From Rachicladosporium sp. CCFEE 5018 (lineage: Eukaryota > Ascomycota > Dothideomycetes > Cladosporiales > Cladosporiaceae), in contig KZ111155.1 in the NCBI GenBank assembly GCA_002077045.2, positions 386,552 to 450,551 of the forward strand: DNA of 64,000 nucleotides. Reading direction: 5' to 3'. Positions 1-11,300 of this stretch are shown in pieces. The notes under the pieces were generated by a model. The model saw nothing but the letters and a program-made list of their open reading frames with translations, was not told the origin of the DNA and ran no database searches. Both the position numbers and the translations under genes were made by a program. Within the stretch, counting starts at the first letter, position 1, and each line of letters starts with the position of its first letter.

Positions 1-1
1 C

Positions 2-691
2 ATCACCTGGCACGCAGCTCGCGACGGAATTGCTGAGATCATCAACTTTCTCGCACTAGTTGGCGGCACATTAGGCAAGACTGCGACCGACATTGCCTTC
101 ATGTGCTCGAATGAAGTGTCTGAAGTCAGTGAACCTTTCGTGCCACATCGCGGTGCCAGCTCGACGATGCCACAGAAGCGAAACCCTATCTCGTCGGAAG
201 TAATACTGGCAGCGTCCAAGATATTGCGATCAAACGCGAGCTTGTGCCTAGACGCTATGTTGACGGACTTCGAACGCGCAACTGGGCCGTGGCATCTGGA
301 GTGGGTGGCAGTTCCGGAGTCTTTCGTCGTCGTTGTAGGTGCCCTCACGCAGGCCGAATTCGCCATCAGCGGTCTTGTTGTGAACAAAACGGCGATGCGA
401 CAAAACCTCAACTCCACTCGCGGATTGATCGTCGCAGAGGCCGTGATGATGGAATTGGCGCTGCACAGCGGTCGACAGCTTGCTCATAACGTCGTGTACG
501 AGGCCTGCAAGAAGACGATTGAGCAGGGAGGCGATACGACACTACTAGAAGTGCTTCGAGGGACATCTCAAGTCACGGACGCCATCCCGGACGATCGCCT
601 ACGCGAGCTGTGTGAGCCAGGCTCTTACCTCGGGGCAGCCAAGCGAATGACGAAGGACGTACTCGGCCAGGTTGACTCAGCACTTGCATAA
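2..691 (+). CDS. Fumarase/aspartase-superfamily lyase (CMLE/adenylosuccinate-lyase-like), 5' partial
   Basis: The frame is open from base 2, so the gene starts outside the window. 229 residues are seen. The superfamily signature SSTMPQKRNP lies near residue 55, preceded by TWHAARDGIAE, a motif seen in the 3-carboxy-cis,cis-muconate cycloisomerase and adenylosuccinate lyase branch. After it comes the helical C-terminal domain, with LNSTRGLIVAEAVMMEL and a final region like the ADSL C-terminal cap. Members of this superfamily carry out beta-elimination that releases fumarate, or the reverse addition; the flexible signature loop carries the catalytic serine. The substrate cannot be told from this fragment. 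The classical fungal muconate enzyme belongs to another fold, so the bacterial-like branch is worth noting. Confidence 0.85.
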   Translation: MTWHAARDGIAEIINFLALVGGTLGKTATDIAFMCSNEVSEVSEPFVPHRGASSTMPQKRNPISSEVILAASKILRSNASLCLDAMLTDFERATGPWHLEWVAVPESFVVVVGALTQAEFAISGLVVNKTAMRQNLNSTRGLIVAEAVMMELALHSGRQLAHNVVYEACKKTIEQGGDTTLLEVLRGTSQVTDAIPDDRLRELCEPGSYLGAAKRMTKDVLGQVDSALA

Positions 692-1203
692 TACTTGAAA
701 TTGTCTACCTCGCCCTGTCGCTGAGAGGCAGGACATTGTGTGTCATATTGTACGAGCTGGCCCGATCCGTACACTGCTGTATTCGCTAGCACTTTCGGGC
801 CTCCGAAACTCCGGGGCGGTTCTTCTGCATCTATCTACGTAGCCACAGCAGCAGGTCAGGACGAGTCAGTGCTGTTCTGCACGTCTTCTCAGCATCATGG
901 ATCCTGACACTATACGCAAATATCCCGATGAGTGAAAGCTGATTGCGAGGTGATGTCTTGGATCGTGCCGCTTGTCCCAATGCAGTACTGCGCGTATCGC
1001 AACGGTACTTGGCATCGTCAGTGTCAAGCCACTTCTTCACGATACATAAGCCTCTTGCTGCGCCTGTCGTAGCAAGTCCACAGACCTATTGCCAGCCTTT
1101 CAATTCGAATTAAGAGCTCCCACAAATCTTCTTTCGTGGCTATCGACACTCGAGACAACCGGCAATTTCTTACTACAAAACGGATCGAACATACTCACAA
1201 GGG
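692..1203. other. Intergenic, 512 bp
   Basis: This lies between the lyase stop and the RTA1-like start, both on the plus strand. It should hold the lyase 3' UTR and the RTA1-like promoter. No gene, repeat or clear element was recognised. Confidence 0.5.
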
Positions 1204-2147
1204 ATGGCGGCCATGGATCCAGCCGTACAAGGAGGCTACATCGATCCAAACTTTCCCAACCCCATGGGCCCAGGTGATGCCAGAATAGTCATCTACGGCT
1301 ACACACCCTCACTCGCCCTCGCTGCCCTGGCCGTCGCTCTCTTCCTTGTCGCTCTCGCAGGCCACGTTTACCTCTTAGTCAGACACAAGACCTGGTATTT
1401 CACCACAGTCGCCGTCGGCACCGCCATGGAGATAATCGGGTACATCCCGCGAATCTTGTCAAGCCAGAAGGACCCGTACAGGGTGGCTTTCTTTGTCATA
1501 CAGGTATGTCCAATAACAGGTCAAGGTCTTTGACGAATGCTAATGCGATACAGTACTTCTTCATCGTCGTCGCCCCAGTCCTGTTCTCGGCAGCGATATA
1601 CGCAACGCTCTCAATAATGATCGGCATCTACGGACGTCAATACGCGCCCATGTCGCCCAAGCTGATCCTCTGGATCTTCATCGTCTGCGATGTTGTGGCC
1701 ACAATTGTGCAAGTGGCAGGCGCAGCACTGGTCGGAAGCGCGTACTCAAATCGCAAAGATCCGACGAAATTCAACCACATTCTGCTTGCTGGACTTGCTT
1801 TTCAGGTCTTCTCGTTTGCGGTCTTCCTGGCTGTGTTGGCTTGGACGCTGATGAAGGCACGGAAGAGCCCCAACAAGATCAGCAAAAGTTTCGTCGTTGC
1901 ACTCGTGGTAGCAACGCTGGCGGTCTACCTTCGCACGTGCTTCAGGTTGGCCGAGACTGCACAGGGGTTGATGCACGCCTTATCCACGCATGAGGTGTAT
2001 TTCGGATGCTTGGAGTTTGCCCCGATCATCGTGGCTGTGTTCGTATTCGTCTGGTGGCATCCCGGGCGCTGGTTGAAGGGTGCAGTGTCGCGCGAGGGCG
2101 AGAAAGATGCTGCTCGGGGCGATATGATGCAGAGCACTGCGGTGTGA
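1204..2147 (+). CDS. RTA1-like seven-transmembrane protein
   Basis: Two exons, 1204-1503 and 1554-2147, joined in phase 0 across a 50-nt intron (donor gtatgt, branch tgctaat, acceptor atacag), give 297 residues. The protein has a short outside N-terminus (a second Met lies at residue 4), then about seven hydrophobic helices, with the family-typical AMEIIGYIPRIL in helix 2-3 and RTCFRLAETAQG late in the protein, and a charged cytoplasmic tail. RTA1 family proteins sit in the plasma membrane or vacuole and have been linked to resistance to 7-aminocholesterol and to lipid or sphingoid-base movement; their molecular activity is not settled. Length is normal for the family. The gene converges on the Zn2Cys6 gene with only 47 bp between stop codons. 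Confidence 0.88.
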
Positions 2148-2194
2148 GGATGGTTGTAAATTAGGGTGAAGAGAAAGGATTCCGGGCGAATCGA

Positions 2195-3552
2195 TCATGC
2201 TCTCATGCTGCCGTATAGTGACAAAATTGCCTGATCGGTCGACTTCGCTAGATGCTCATTGATATCATCAAGCTGGACTGTGGCTCCCATCATCACCCAC
2301 CACCTCCCAGTGCGGCGAAGAAGACCCAGCCAGCAGGAAAATAACAGCAGAGCGCGGTCGTCTTGTTGCCTCAGCAATGTCTGGAATGCCGACCACGTCC
2401 TTCCTGCGAACGCAAACAAGATTGGCATGTGTATGGCGGAGATTTGTAACTGGAGTAGAGGAGCCAAGGCTCGACCGATGGTCAGTAGTAGGCCGTCGGT
2501 CTCTGACTGGGACGCATCGAATCTCTGGAGATAGGTCTCAATCACCGCCGATCTCTCAGTGCGATCTTCCACAACGTCTACACCTCCTGTCTTGTCATCG
2601 GTACTGTCCAGCACAGGTGTCCAAGCAGAGCTTTCAACGGGTTCGCCAAACGCACTGCGTACCGCTGGGAAGCCTCCAACCGTAGTCATGAACTCGAGAA
2701 TCCGGGTGAAGACATCTGAGTCTTGCGTCTGAGAGACATCGGCTGGCTGAGCATGCTGGCAGAAAGTCATCATCGTCGTGAGGAATGTTGTAGCGACCAA
2801 GGAGTCGTAATGCACTCGCCCGGAAGTTGCAGTCTCGTCTCTCTCCGACAGAGCACGACCAAACAGCTGGAGGCCACGCTGCCAATGACTGGTCGTGGCG
2901 AGCCGCAGACCTGCCGCCTTGCCATCGTGATCTCGTTCGCCTAGCAAGAAGTTCTGGTGGGCATATGACACAGCAAGGATGACGTGTCTCAGGTACGGGC
3001 TGCAGTACGCTGTTCGATCGCCGATCGTGAGCATCGCTGCTCGGAAGTTGGGACCGCCTAATCCGTGAGTCGTAACTTCTTGAAAGTGCTGCAGAGCAGC
3101 CAGAGCATCAGGACTTGCGGCGCTTCGGTAGCAGTCCGGCAAATCTACTGATACAGCAAGCTCCATACGGCTAATGTCGGTTGACATGCAGTACATTTTC
3201 GAGCTCGGCCGAGACAGCTCGACAGTGCCGTTCTCGCCGGTAGATGGGGTAGGCGAGACAGAGGCGGAAGTGGCGTATACGCACTTTAGCCCCATTCGGT
3301 CGCATCTTGAGCATCTCGGTTTACTCTCATCGCACTGAATTGTCCAATTAGCGATCGAGTGGCGCGCCGTAGCAGCCGAAGACGTTCACTCACCTTGATT
3401 CGTCTCTTCTTGCAGCCCAAGCAGCCAGCTCGAGACTTCGTATGCTCTCGACGCGCCGCGAAAGCACGGTTTGCGCCACTCCCACCTCCATTCACATCAT
3501 TAACTCTGAACACCGATTGCATCGCGTCGACTACCTCCCGATACTCCAACAC
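2195..3552 (-). CDS. Zn2Cys6 fungal transcription factor
   Basis: Two exons (complement 3394-3552 and 2195-3334) are joined in phase 0 across a 59-nt intron (3335-3393), giving 432 residues. The intron cuts the zinc cluster: C44 and C47 are in exon 1, and C54, C61, C64 and C71 open exon 2, matching the CX2CX6CX6CX2CX6C binuclear cluster that binds DNA. The spacing only becomes canonical once the intron is removed, which supports the model. The remaining 360 residues are helical with no DNA-binding motif, as in the small regulators related to Upc2 and similar sterol regulators; WWVMMGA near the C-terminus fits that group loosely. The target genes are unknown; the neighbouring RTA1-like gene is a candidate only by position. 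Confidence 0.85.
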
Positions 3553-4209
3553 TCCTCAGCGCGCTGTCGTCGGTGTCGTGCGTTATATCGCGATCTGACC
3601 TTGCGAGTGATAGCACTGCCCCAACGTCCATGACGAGCACTCGATTCGAGCACATGCTGGAGCGAGGGACTTGGCACACGGACATTCGCATACCGACACG
3701 AATGGTATTGTCCGTGGTCGAAGGCGGGAGGGTGACGTTATAGTTAAGCGATTACTTCATTGCCTTGTAGAGACTAGCGCCGAAGTCTCCGGGACTAGCG
3801 CCGAAGCTCGCCCAGAGCCTCGAGCTATACCTTAGGCTTACTGCCGAGGATGCGCATGTCAGACCGTACTCGCGCTCAGACTGTGTAGGACGTCGGACCA
3901 TTATGATCGGTAGGAAGAAAGCGTGCTGTCTCTACATTTGATCATGCTATCAAAGTGCCCGTCGCTGTGCTTGGCGCTGCTCTGCACGCTTTTCCCTTCT
4001 GCCGAGCCCGAACGACGCTCCCAGCAGCCCTCCTTGAATCACTACATCATGAACAAAGAGGGAGAACTGTCTGTCCCGGAGCGGGCACCACTTCACGCTA
4101 CCGAACCTGGTCAAGCTGTCCCCGACTGCTGTTGCAGAGGCTCGCTCATCCATCATGACATTCCGAGAACTTTCAGAACAGGAATTCATGCTCCTCCTCA
4201 GCATCAGCA
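3553..4209. other. Intergenic, 657 bp; left edge of the duplicated block
   Basis: This holds the promoter of the Zn2Cys6 gene and the 3' flank of the Myb-like gene. Base 3565 is where homology with contig Y (23759) begins, and the first visible X/Y difference comes near 3792. A short direct repeat, gactagcgccgaag, occurs twice near 3773-3810 with a period of about 20 bp. No gene was recognised. Confidence 0.5.
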
Positions 4210-5454
4210 TCAGCCTCCGTCTCTAGCTCGACTCCTGCAGTTCGTCAGCGAATTATCGATGGCGCGACCGAAGTCGGACTTACTCTCTGCCTCAATGAAA
4301 GGCTCTCCGACAGCATCCTCTTCGTACTCCTCCGCGACCTGGCCCACAATCTCATCTCCCAAGACCTCTTCGTCCACCACCTCGTCCTTCTCAGCCGCAG
4401 TCTCGTCAGCAAGACTGTCCTTGCGGCTGCCGTCGGACTCGTCGTCAGCCGCGCCAGGCTCCTCGTAAGGCTCTGCAGCCTGCGCCTCATCCATGGCATC
4501 TTCCTGCACGTCGTCCGGCCCATTCTCCTGCATCCCATCTAGCTCACCCAACGCATCCCCATACACTTTTCCCGCATCCGTGCCCGCATCCGTGCCCACA
4601 TCCGCCTCCTCAGCATGCTCATCCGTAGTCTCCTCCTTCACCCCCACATCTTGCTCCTCTACCTTCACATTGTTCTCCTCTTCCTTGACCTCCACAAGCT
4701 TGCTTCTCTTCGTCATCTTCTTGTTGGCTCCATTCAGCTTCATCGTCTCCCCTTCTTCCTCTCCATCGTCCGCCACCTCGGCCTCAGCAGCCTTCCGCTT
4801 CCTTCCACCCTTCTTCGGGTTGGAGATCACGGGCGCCACTGCAGGAGCAGCCGTCACCGTTCCACTCGGCATAGACCCATTCGCCACCGAGCCATTCGCA
4901 AGCTTCTCGAACTTTCCCCTAGCCCTCTGCACGAACGTACGGAAGCTCTCCGCCTTCCCCTTACCGCCAAAATCAGCAGCCGCAGCCGCCCAGTCGACCT
5001 ACGCATCTCGTTAGTAACCTCTCACTGATGACATAGACCACGGCTGTGGTAATGAGAGACACTTCCGCAGTGTAGCGGAGACGGCGAAAGCAAAGGTGAG
5101 AAAGCTTACCGCGCTATTGTAGTCCTTGGTATTGAGAAAGGCAGCTGCCATACGGCGCAATTCCCCATCCGTGATCTTGTCCTTCCCTTTCGCGTAACTT
5201 CCCAGCTTCTTTATCGCGCGCTGGATGAAAGTTTTGAAGGATTCGGCTTTCGATGCGGTCGGCGAGGAGTCGAAGTCGGCGGCGGCAGCGGCCCAGTCGA
5301 CCTGGTCAAGTGTTAGAACAGATCTGAATATGGTCGGTTGGTTTTGGTGAGGGAGGGCTACGGCTGAGTTCATGTTCTTGGTATTGAAGAGGCAGGCTGC
5401 CATGCGGCAGGTCTCCATGTCGGAGATGCTGCCCTTGGCGGCTGAGTAAGACAT
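4210..5454 (-). CDS. Nuclear protein with duplicated Myb-like module and acidic tail
   Basis: Three exons (complement 5362-5454, 5110-5301, 4210-4998; introns of 60 and 111 nt, both phase 0) give 357 residues. Residues 8-70 and 71-130 are two copies of one module: a short helix ending NTKxxNSA, then VDWAAAAADF and a basic helix (FKTFIQRAIKKLG or FRTFVQRARGKFE). The module resembles the small fungal Myb-like DNA-binding repeat, in which the VDW helix precedes a basic recognition helix. The remaining 220 residues are disordered and very acidic, with basic stretches (KKGGRKRKAAE, KKMTKRSK) that look like nuclear targeting signals. The first 60-nt intron is a multiple of three and could be read through, but its counterpart in contig Y is 62 nt, which argues that it is spliced. 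Function unknown. Confidence 0.75.
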
Positions 5455-5981
5455 CTTGGAGAATGTGTTTCTCGAGGGTGGAGTGGTTGAGGGGAATTGT
5501 GGAGAATGTTTGAGTATGAGAGCGACAGTAGTAGGAGTATGTTGTGCAGAGGAGAGAGCAAGAGGATGTGTATGTTGAATTTGAGGCTGAGTATGCGGAT
5601 GTTGACAGTGAGATTGAGGATGTGGATTTCGAGGCAGAGCATACCCGAAGTGAAAGTGAACTGCAGATCAGAGGAGTGATGTGGCGCTGAACGCGTCGTT
5701 CAATACGAAGTAATGAGATTCGTACTACCATGTGAAAGTTGCATATGACCTGTCACATTCTGCACCAAGATTGCATGCAGTGAGCGACAGAATCCATGTG
5801 CATGACATCAGCGGATCATGTCAAATCAGTGAAGTGAACGCGCAGATCCAGAGTGAGGTTGTAAGATGGAAGCCATGTCTTGCCTGCTCTATGTGCATCG
5901 CGCCTTCCCAATGCACCCTGAGAACAAAAGCCGGACATTCGACGACGCGCTCGTAAGCGCAAGTCCAGAAATGCTTATCGC
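5455..5981. other. Intergenic, 527 bp
   Basis: This lies between the Myb-like start and the ERV46 stop, both on the minus strand. It contains a GA/TG-rich stretch near 5500-5640 with repeated gag/tgttga words, of low complexity. Contig Y lacks about 37 bp of it. No gene was recognised. Confidence 0.5.
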
Positions 5982-7344
5982 TCAACTCGAATGTATCTTC
6001 TTCAACCTCGAGCTGCCTTCGTAGAGTGCGCGATCGATCGCAGCAGCGACTGTAAGCGTACCACCTACAATGGCGCATACACCGACCAGAAAGCCGGAGA
6101 ACGACTTCGATCGCGCTTCGCGGTTGATGACCTTCATCGGCGAGATGTCCTGCAATACATGTCAGTACGAGCAACACCAGCAGCAGCAGCCAACATACGT
6201 ATGAGAAGAACACGCCCGGTATGCCACCTCTCGCATGCAATCTCTCCTTATGCCCTTCAGCACTCGCATCGCCACCTGACAGACTCCGCTTATGGCTCGT
6301 CACACTGTACTGATGCGTCTCAATACTGTTCGATTCGCCCTTGCCATAGTCTCCCAGGGGGATGATCTCATGCGGGATGTTGTCAAAGACGCTGGCCTTC
6401 TTGTTCCAGCCCAGTGGCAGATAAGCAGTTGACACGACTTTGACAAAGTACATGTAATTGTACGCCTTCTCGTCGGTCTTCTGATCGGTACCGTCCAGAG
6501 GATTGAGATGGTGATTACTCCACGCCATGCCTCTTTGCCCGACTCTCTTGACCACATCGTCAGAAAGTTGAGGACCGAATCGAAGATGATGCACCTTGTG
6601 CGTGAATGTATGCTCCACGCCCTCTGCGCCAGCGAAGTAGTTCTCCAGATCGTGCACATGCATGTTGCCATTGCTGAAACTCTTGCCAGGCGCAAAGTGG
6701 AAGTTTCCTACGACTTTGTTGACCCGAATGCCTCCCTCGATCCTGCAGCCTTCTTTTCTCTGCTCGTCAAGGTGCTCACTGTAGTGTTCCCGTTCACATT
6801 GCTCGACGTTCTCGCCGCGACCGAAGGACCAGGACACACTGGCGTACGCCTCCCGCACTTCGGCGCAGGTATTGCAGCAGCCAGTTTTGATTGCATTGGG
6901 CGGTGCAGGTGCACCATAGCACTCGCCGCAGTACCCCTCCTTCAAATGGACCGCAGGTTCACCAGCATGCAACTCCAACGCCGTCGTCTCAATAACCCCG
7001 CTCCCCTCCTTCTCAGGCCGTAGTCGCACCTTATTGACCCCATGCATAACGCCCGTCTGTATCTCGCCCGACACATCCATGACGTCCAGCGTGAGCAACT
7101 CGCAAGGCACGCGCGGAAATGAGATGTTCAGATGAATCTCCATCTTCTCGCCGCGGCCCTTGTCGACTATGATCTCCGGGTGGACGATCAGTCGCCGGTA
7201 GTCGGCCCACTCGCCCCATGCTAGCCAGAGGATGAGGAGGAGGGAGGTGACTGTTACGATGCCGCCGGACGTTGTGCGGACACGGGCATCTTCAACGGTT
7301 TTGGTGAAGGCGTCGAGCTTGACGAAGCGGTTTTTTGGCGGCAT
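5982..7344 (-). CDS. ERV46: Erv46/ERGIC-3-type COPII vesicle cargo receptor
   Basis: Two exons (complement 6199-7344 and 5982-6149) are joined in phase 0 across a 49-nt intron, giving 437 residues. Splicing creates the family's conserved YDISPMKV, with Y at the end of exon 1 and D opening exon 2. The protein has a cytoplasmic FVKLDAFTKTVEDARVRT start, one transmembrane helix near residues 27-45, a large lumenal domain with the cysteine cluster CGECYGAP...CCNTC, and a second helix (FLVGVCAIVGGTLTVA) near the C-terminus. Family members cycle between ER and Golgi in a complex with Erv41 and help retrieve or package cargo. Reading without the intron gives a longer frame to 5821 that loses the second transmembrane segment, so it was rejected. 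Confidence 0.92.
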
Positions 7345-8004
7345 TGTGGAGGGATGGGCGAGGAAGTCCGGGAAGCCTTGCGGAAGTGTTGCAGTAGAAG
7401 GAGAGGAGGATCAATGGCCAGACATGGAGTTGGTATTGTCGGTCAGCATCTGACACTCGGCTTGTCTCACGTGCTCAGTACTTGTAAGGTAAGATGCTCG
7501 TGCATTGGGAGTTCAAGCAATCCTACGGCTCCAGATGCCAACTGCAATCTGGCCAAGTCAATGCGGCTGAATCTGGCTTTCGTCTGACTCAGCACGCTAT
7601 TCTCACTTCATCACAGCCGGCGACACCTTCCTTCTCTTCTCTTTCCCATGCCATCTAATTAGATGTCTGTGGTGCATGATGCAACGTCAACAAAGACGAC
7701 ATCGTAGAATCACAGTGCAATTCTTCAATGCCACGGCCATGTCGATAGAAGCCCATGAAGCGATTCGAGAGTGTGAAGGAGCGCACTCAGATCAGTGGAG
7801 GAGACGGTAGAAAAGTGCTGTATACCGGAAGGCATCACTATGGGATTACCCGTTGTGCCTGCTGAAGGCACGTAGCCGAGAGGAGGAGCATTCGTCCTGA
7901 CTCTAACATCTGCCTTTCATCCACATTTCTCTACCCAATTGCGACACATTCATCTTCACCGGCATTCTCACATCTTTACACTGATAGTCTCTTGCTGCCA
8001 TCCA
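7345..8004. other. Divergent intergenic region, 660 bp
   Basis: This separates ERV46 (minus) from the first F-box-like gene (plus) and should contain both promoters. No gene, tRNA or clear regulatory repeat was recognised. Similarity to the equivalent stretch in contig Y falls off in its right half. Confidence 0.5.
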
Positions 8005-8819
8005 ATGGCGCTCCAATCCCAAGACATCTTCCCGTTCTTCAGTCTCTCAAGAGAGCTGCGCGACACAGTCTACACTGCCGCACTCCGGGAAGATGAGGTG
8101 CTCATAGTTGACAACGCCGCATCTGTGTCGGAAACTCGCATTACTGCCATCAACTACATACACCCGCACCTACTCCGCATCGACCACATGTTCAAGAGCG
8201 AGTACTTGGAAGTATGCAAATCCCGGATGTCGTTGCGAGTTCAGGGTACCCTGCCCAGAAATCGGGAAATGAACATACCAGCTTCCAGCAGGGGAAAAGC
8301 AGCCTGGATCTTCGCGAACTGTCGGTCAGCGTCACTCGGGCTCGTGGAAACGATTCCGCCGCGCATACCCATGATGTGTAAGATTATGGCTCGGGTCCCG
8401 CTCATGTTCATCACACGGCTGACAAAAACGTAGATCATCTCTACATTCTGAAGTCTTGGACACGCACATTGACAATATTTCTCCCGTCTCTGCGATCGAT
8501 CAAAATCCACCTGACCCTCATAGCTTCTTACAACAGCGACTACGCATCAATTCCCGCGAAAGCAGACGATCTCGGTGCCGATCTCATGATGTTCAACTCG
8601 TTTCCAATGCCTTTTGCGAACATTACTCGCCGCTTGAGCTTTTGCGGCCGGCTGTGGTCAACTCGAGCGGATCCGGAGGGAGAGAGACATCCAGTCTTGG
8701 GCAATCTCATAGTCTATGACTTGCTACCAGCGAGTGCAGATGACCTCGACACTTGGCGCGGTGTGCGTTTGCAGGTGGTGAACGCGGGAGAGTGGAAGTC
8801 GGAGTACATGGACGCATGA
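8005..8819 (+). CDS. F-box-like (LPxELRxxIY) protein, paralogue F1
   Basis: Two exons, 8005-8377 and 8434-8819, with a 56-nt intron (donor gtaaga, acceptor cgtag), give 252 residues. ATG 8005 (MALQSQDIFPFF) was chosen because the motif FPFFSLSRELRDTVY follows at once and the start is conserved in contig Y; the longer frame upstream is not. The motif is a short F-box-like helix pair that opens a very large family of small Dothideomycete proteins. The rest contains RxSFCGRLW and a WRGVRLQV end. If it is a true F-box, the protein would bring substrates to an SCF ubiquitin ligase, but no substrate-binding repeat is visible. It is intact here; the contig Y copy has a stop codon. Confidence 0.65.
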
Positions 8820-9177
8820 GGTAATGGTGTTGCGACTGCAGGCGCAGTCGGGTTGGAAGCTGTGCAGCATTTTCACACGGTCAATCGGCGTCGCCGTGAG
8901 CGCAGCAGGTTTCGTAGATCTTGTCATGCACGCTTCACTTAGCAGGTCCCCTCGCACTTTCCTCACTGCCTGCACTCCCTGCGCCGCCGCTTCGGGAACC
9001 GCACGTCATTTGATGACTCTGACTAATACTAGAAGCATCTCTCGAAGACTTCTGCTACTTGAATTTCATCAGATACAGAGTACTCTATCCTGCATCTACT
9101 AACAAGGCTGTTACAAACGACGCTCGAACTTGGGATAATCGAGGTGCACCGCTCTGCCACGGCACCTCTCGAACAGC
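8820..9177. other. Intergenic, 358 bp
   Basis: Between F-box-like genes F1 and F2, both on the plus strand. No gene was recognised. Confidence 0.45.
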
Positions 9178-10196
9178 ATGAGTTCCTCATCCCCGTCGTG
9201 CGGATCTCGTGCGCTGCTCGGACTGAATCCAAAAAAGGTCGAGGGAATCCAGATAATTGGAGGGATTGAGGGTATCGACGTGCTCACCCAGCAAGCTGAG
9301 CCATGCCGATTCTTTGCTCTTCCTCGCGAACTGCGCGACAATATCTACGCTCTTCTCCTACGAGATACATCTGTCGAGCTGCCCGCAGTTCAGTGGCAAA
9401 AGATGCATTTCATCCGCGCGACTCGCTGGAGGGTCTACTATGCGATTGACTTTAGCATTGTCTCGTCAATAAACAGTTCAAAGCCGAGTACATGGAGGTT
9501 TCTGTTGGTGCTATGCACTCCGAAATATTCGTACAGTCACCGGCCTAACCTGACATCAGAAGGGGGGTGGGCTATATTTGGGCACCGCGATTCTCGAAGA
9601 TTGTGCCACAAGTGCGCAGTGCGAAAGTCACGGTAGAGACATGGGACGGCATGGGGAGAGAGGACTTTGAGAGTAAGTCATGGCTGCAGCGTGTTGACCC
9701 AGCTAGGCCTAATGGATATACAGTCTGCGCAGCTGGTATAGAAGACCTCCGTTACATACTCACGCGGCTGCGATGCTTCCCAAATCTGGTGCGCGTGAGA
9801 GCTGTCCTGCAGCTCTCCATGGCAGGTCACGATCAGGGCACTGATGTACGGGACGACGAATCGAAATCCTCGGTGCTCGCAGCGGGTCCACCCATCAACG
9901 ATCTCGTTGCGAACACACAGCGCTTCAGCACGGTCGACTTACGATTCGACGATCAGAAATTAAAGCGGCGTGTGACGCTAGTTGGCAATTCATGGAGGGA
10001 GATGGCATACGACACGCAATGGGTTTGTGGAAAGCACAACTGCATCTGGTATACTGCGACAGTCGCTGAGGAGACGAAGAGTAAGACAACTTGGAAGGGG
10101 TGGGAGCTTGTGGTCGAGGAGGCGGGCTCGTGGGACGAGTGTTGTGCTATGCGGTGCAGACAGAAGCACGATGATGAGTCTCATCCTGGAGTCTGA
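9178..10196 (+). pseudogene. F-box-like paralogue F2, broken by frameshift and stop (X copy)
   Basis: The start (ATG 9178) and the motif FFALPRELRDNIYALLL are intact. Compared with contig Y, one base is missing near 9464, after the word attgtctc, which moves the frame. The restored frame then meets TAA at 9546-9548 where Y reads an arginine codon. Downstream the frame is open again through a 60-nt intron (9673-9732) to the stop at 10196, ending in a region with CCAMRCRQK. Two independent lesions make a working product unlikely. The Y copy has a different lesion, so neither version encodes the full protein. Confidence 0.75.
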
Positions 10197-10378
10197 AGAG
10201 AAGATGCTTGCTTCGACTGGGTGAAGAGAGCATTGTTGCAGGTAGAGCTCCTCTCACCTACTTCAACATGTAGAAGCCTCTCGAAGGTGCCTGACAGATC
10301 GTGGTCTCGCTCACGATGCTTACAAGAACAGCTCCTCGGCCTCATCCTCCAGAGAAACTGGATCTACTCACTTGTAAC

Positions 10379-11300
10379 ATGTATCCTCCAACCAAATGCC
10401 CGTTTCTCGCCCTACCTCGCGAGCTGCGGGACAGGGTCTACACCTTCGCGCTCAGAGATGTCACCCTATTGCGCGTTGGTCTTCGCTCTACAAGCATGCA
10501 CATCCCCGTTGCAAACTTCACTATCACGTCACTACCGCAGGCAGGAGCTGCCTGCGTCAACAGAACAGACAGTTCAGCAAAGAGCATATCGAGGCGTCCG
10601 CAAATGCACTGCACCTGACGATTCGTGCAGTCTCTTAGGAGCAGGACTCCTTCCCGAACGATAGTGGCCACACTAGCACGCTGCTAACTTGGGAGAGGAG
10701 AATTGAGTGGCTCCGTCCGAAAGTGCGTACAGTGGAGCTGATGATCAAGGCATCGAATGGAGTGGATCAGAAATGCTTCTATGGTGAGTTCCCTTGCTCC
10801 TTTGTAGTTCCACATACGTTCCCAACAAGCTGATATGTGATGCACAATACCGCTGGAAAGCAATGAGCTCAAGAGTCGAGCATGGTCACCGGTACGGTCG
10901 CTCCCACCACCAATGCCGTGGCATATAGCAGTGTCTTATAGCATCACCACGGCCAAGTGTGACGAGCACGAAGGAGCGAGGTGTGTGGGAGGACTCGGGT
11001 CGTAATGGCGCACAGCTGACATACAACATTGTTCGCAGACAGCATCGAATTCCTCCGCTTCATCTTGTCAAAACTGAGAGACATGTGCCCAGACCTGCGA
11101 AGTCTCCAAATCGTCCTGCGACTCTCCATGCACGCAGGCAAACTGGATGACCGCGAGGATCGCGATGGCGATGACGAGTCCGATGACCCCAATGAGACGC
11201 TGGCCAAGAACCTTACTACGAGTGTTCGGCACTTCCACACGGTCGAGCTTCCCCTCCCAGGCGACATCCGGTCCTTGTATAGTAAAGATCTTGCAGTCCA
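10379..11300 (+). pseudogene. F-box-like paralogue F3, degenerate (X copy)
   Basis: The start MYPPTKCPFLALPRELRD (ATG 10379) is good. A one-base shift near 10560, in the word gtcaacagaacag, throws the frame out, and the first frame stops at 10618. Downstream pieces still align with paralogue F2: an exon around 10690-10784 (WERRIEWLRPKVRTVEL) ending at a gtgagt donor, then after a cgcag acceptor at 11038 the piece SIEFLRFILSKLRDMCPDL through HFHTVELPLPGD. The gene stops matching near 11280, where it runs into an inverted fragment of another family member. A remnant, not a working gene. Confidence 0.6.

Noticed and set aside
5821..7344. Longer ERV46 reading frame without an intron (507 codons)
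   Set aside because: It replaces the conserved YDISPMKV and the second membrane helix with unrelated residues; the 49-nt intron restores both.
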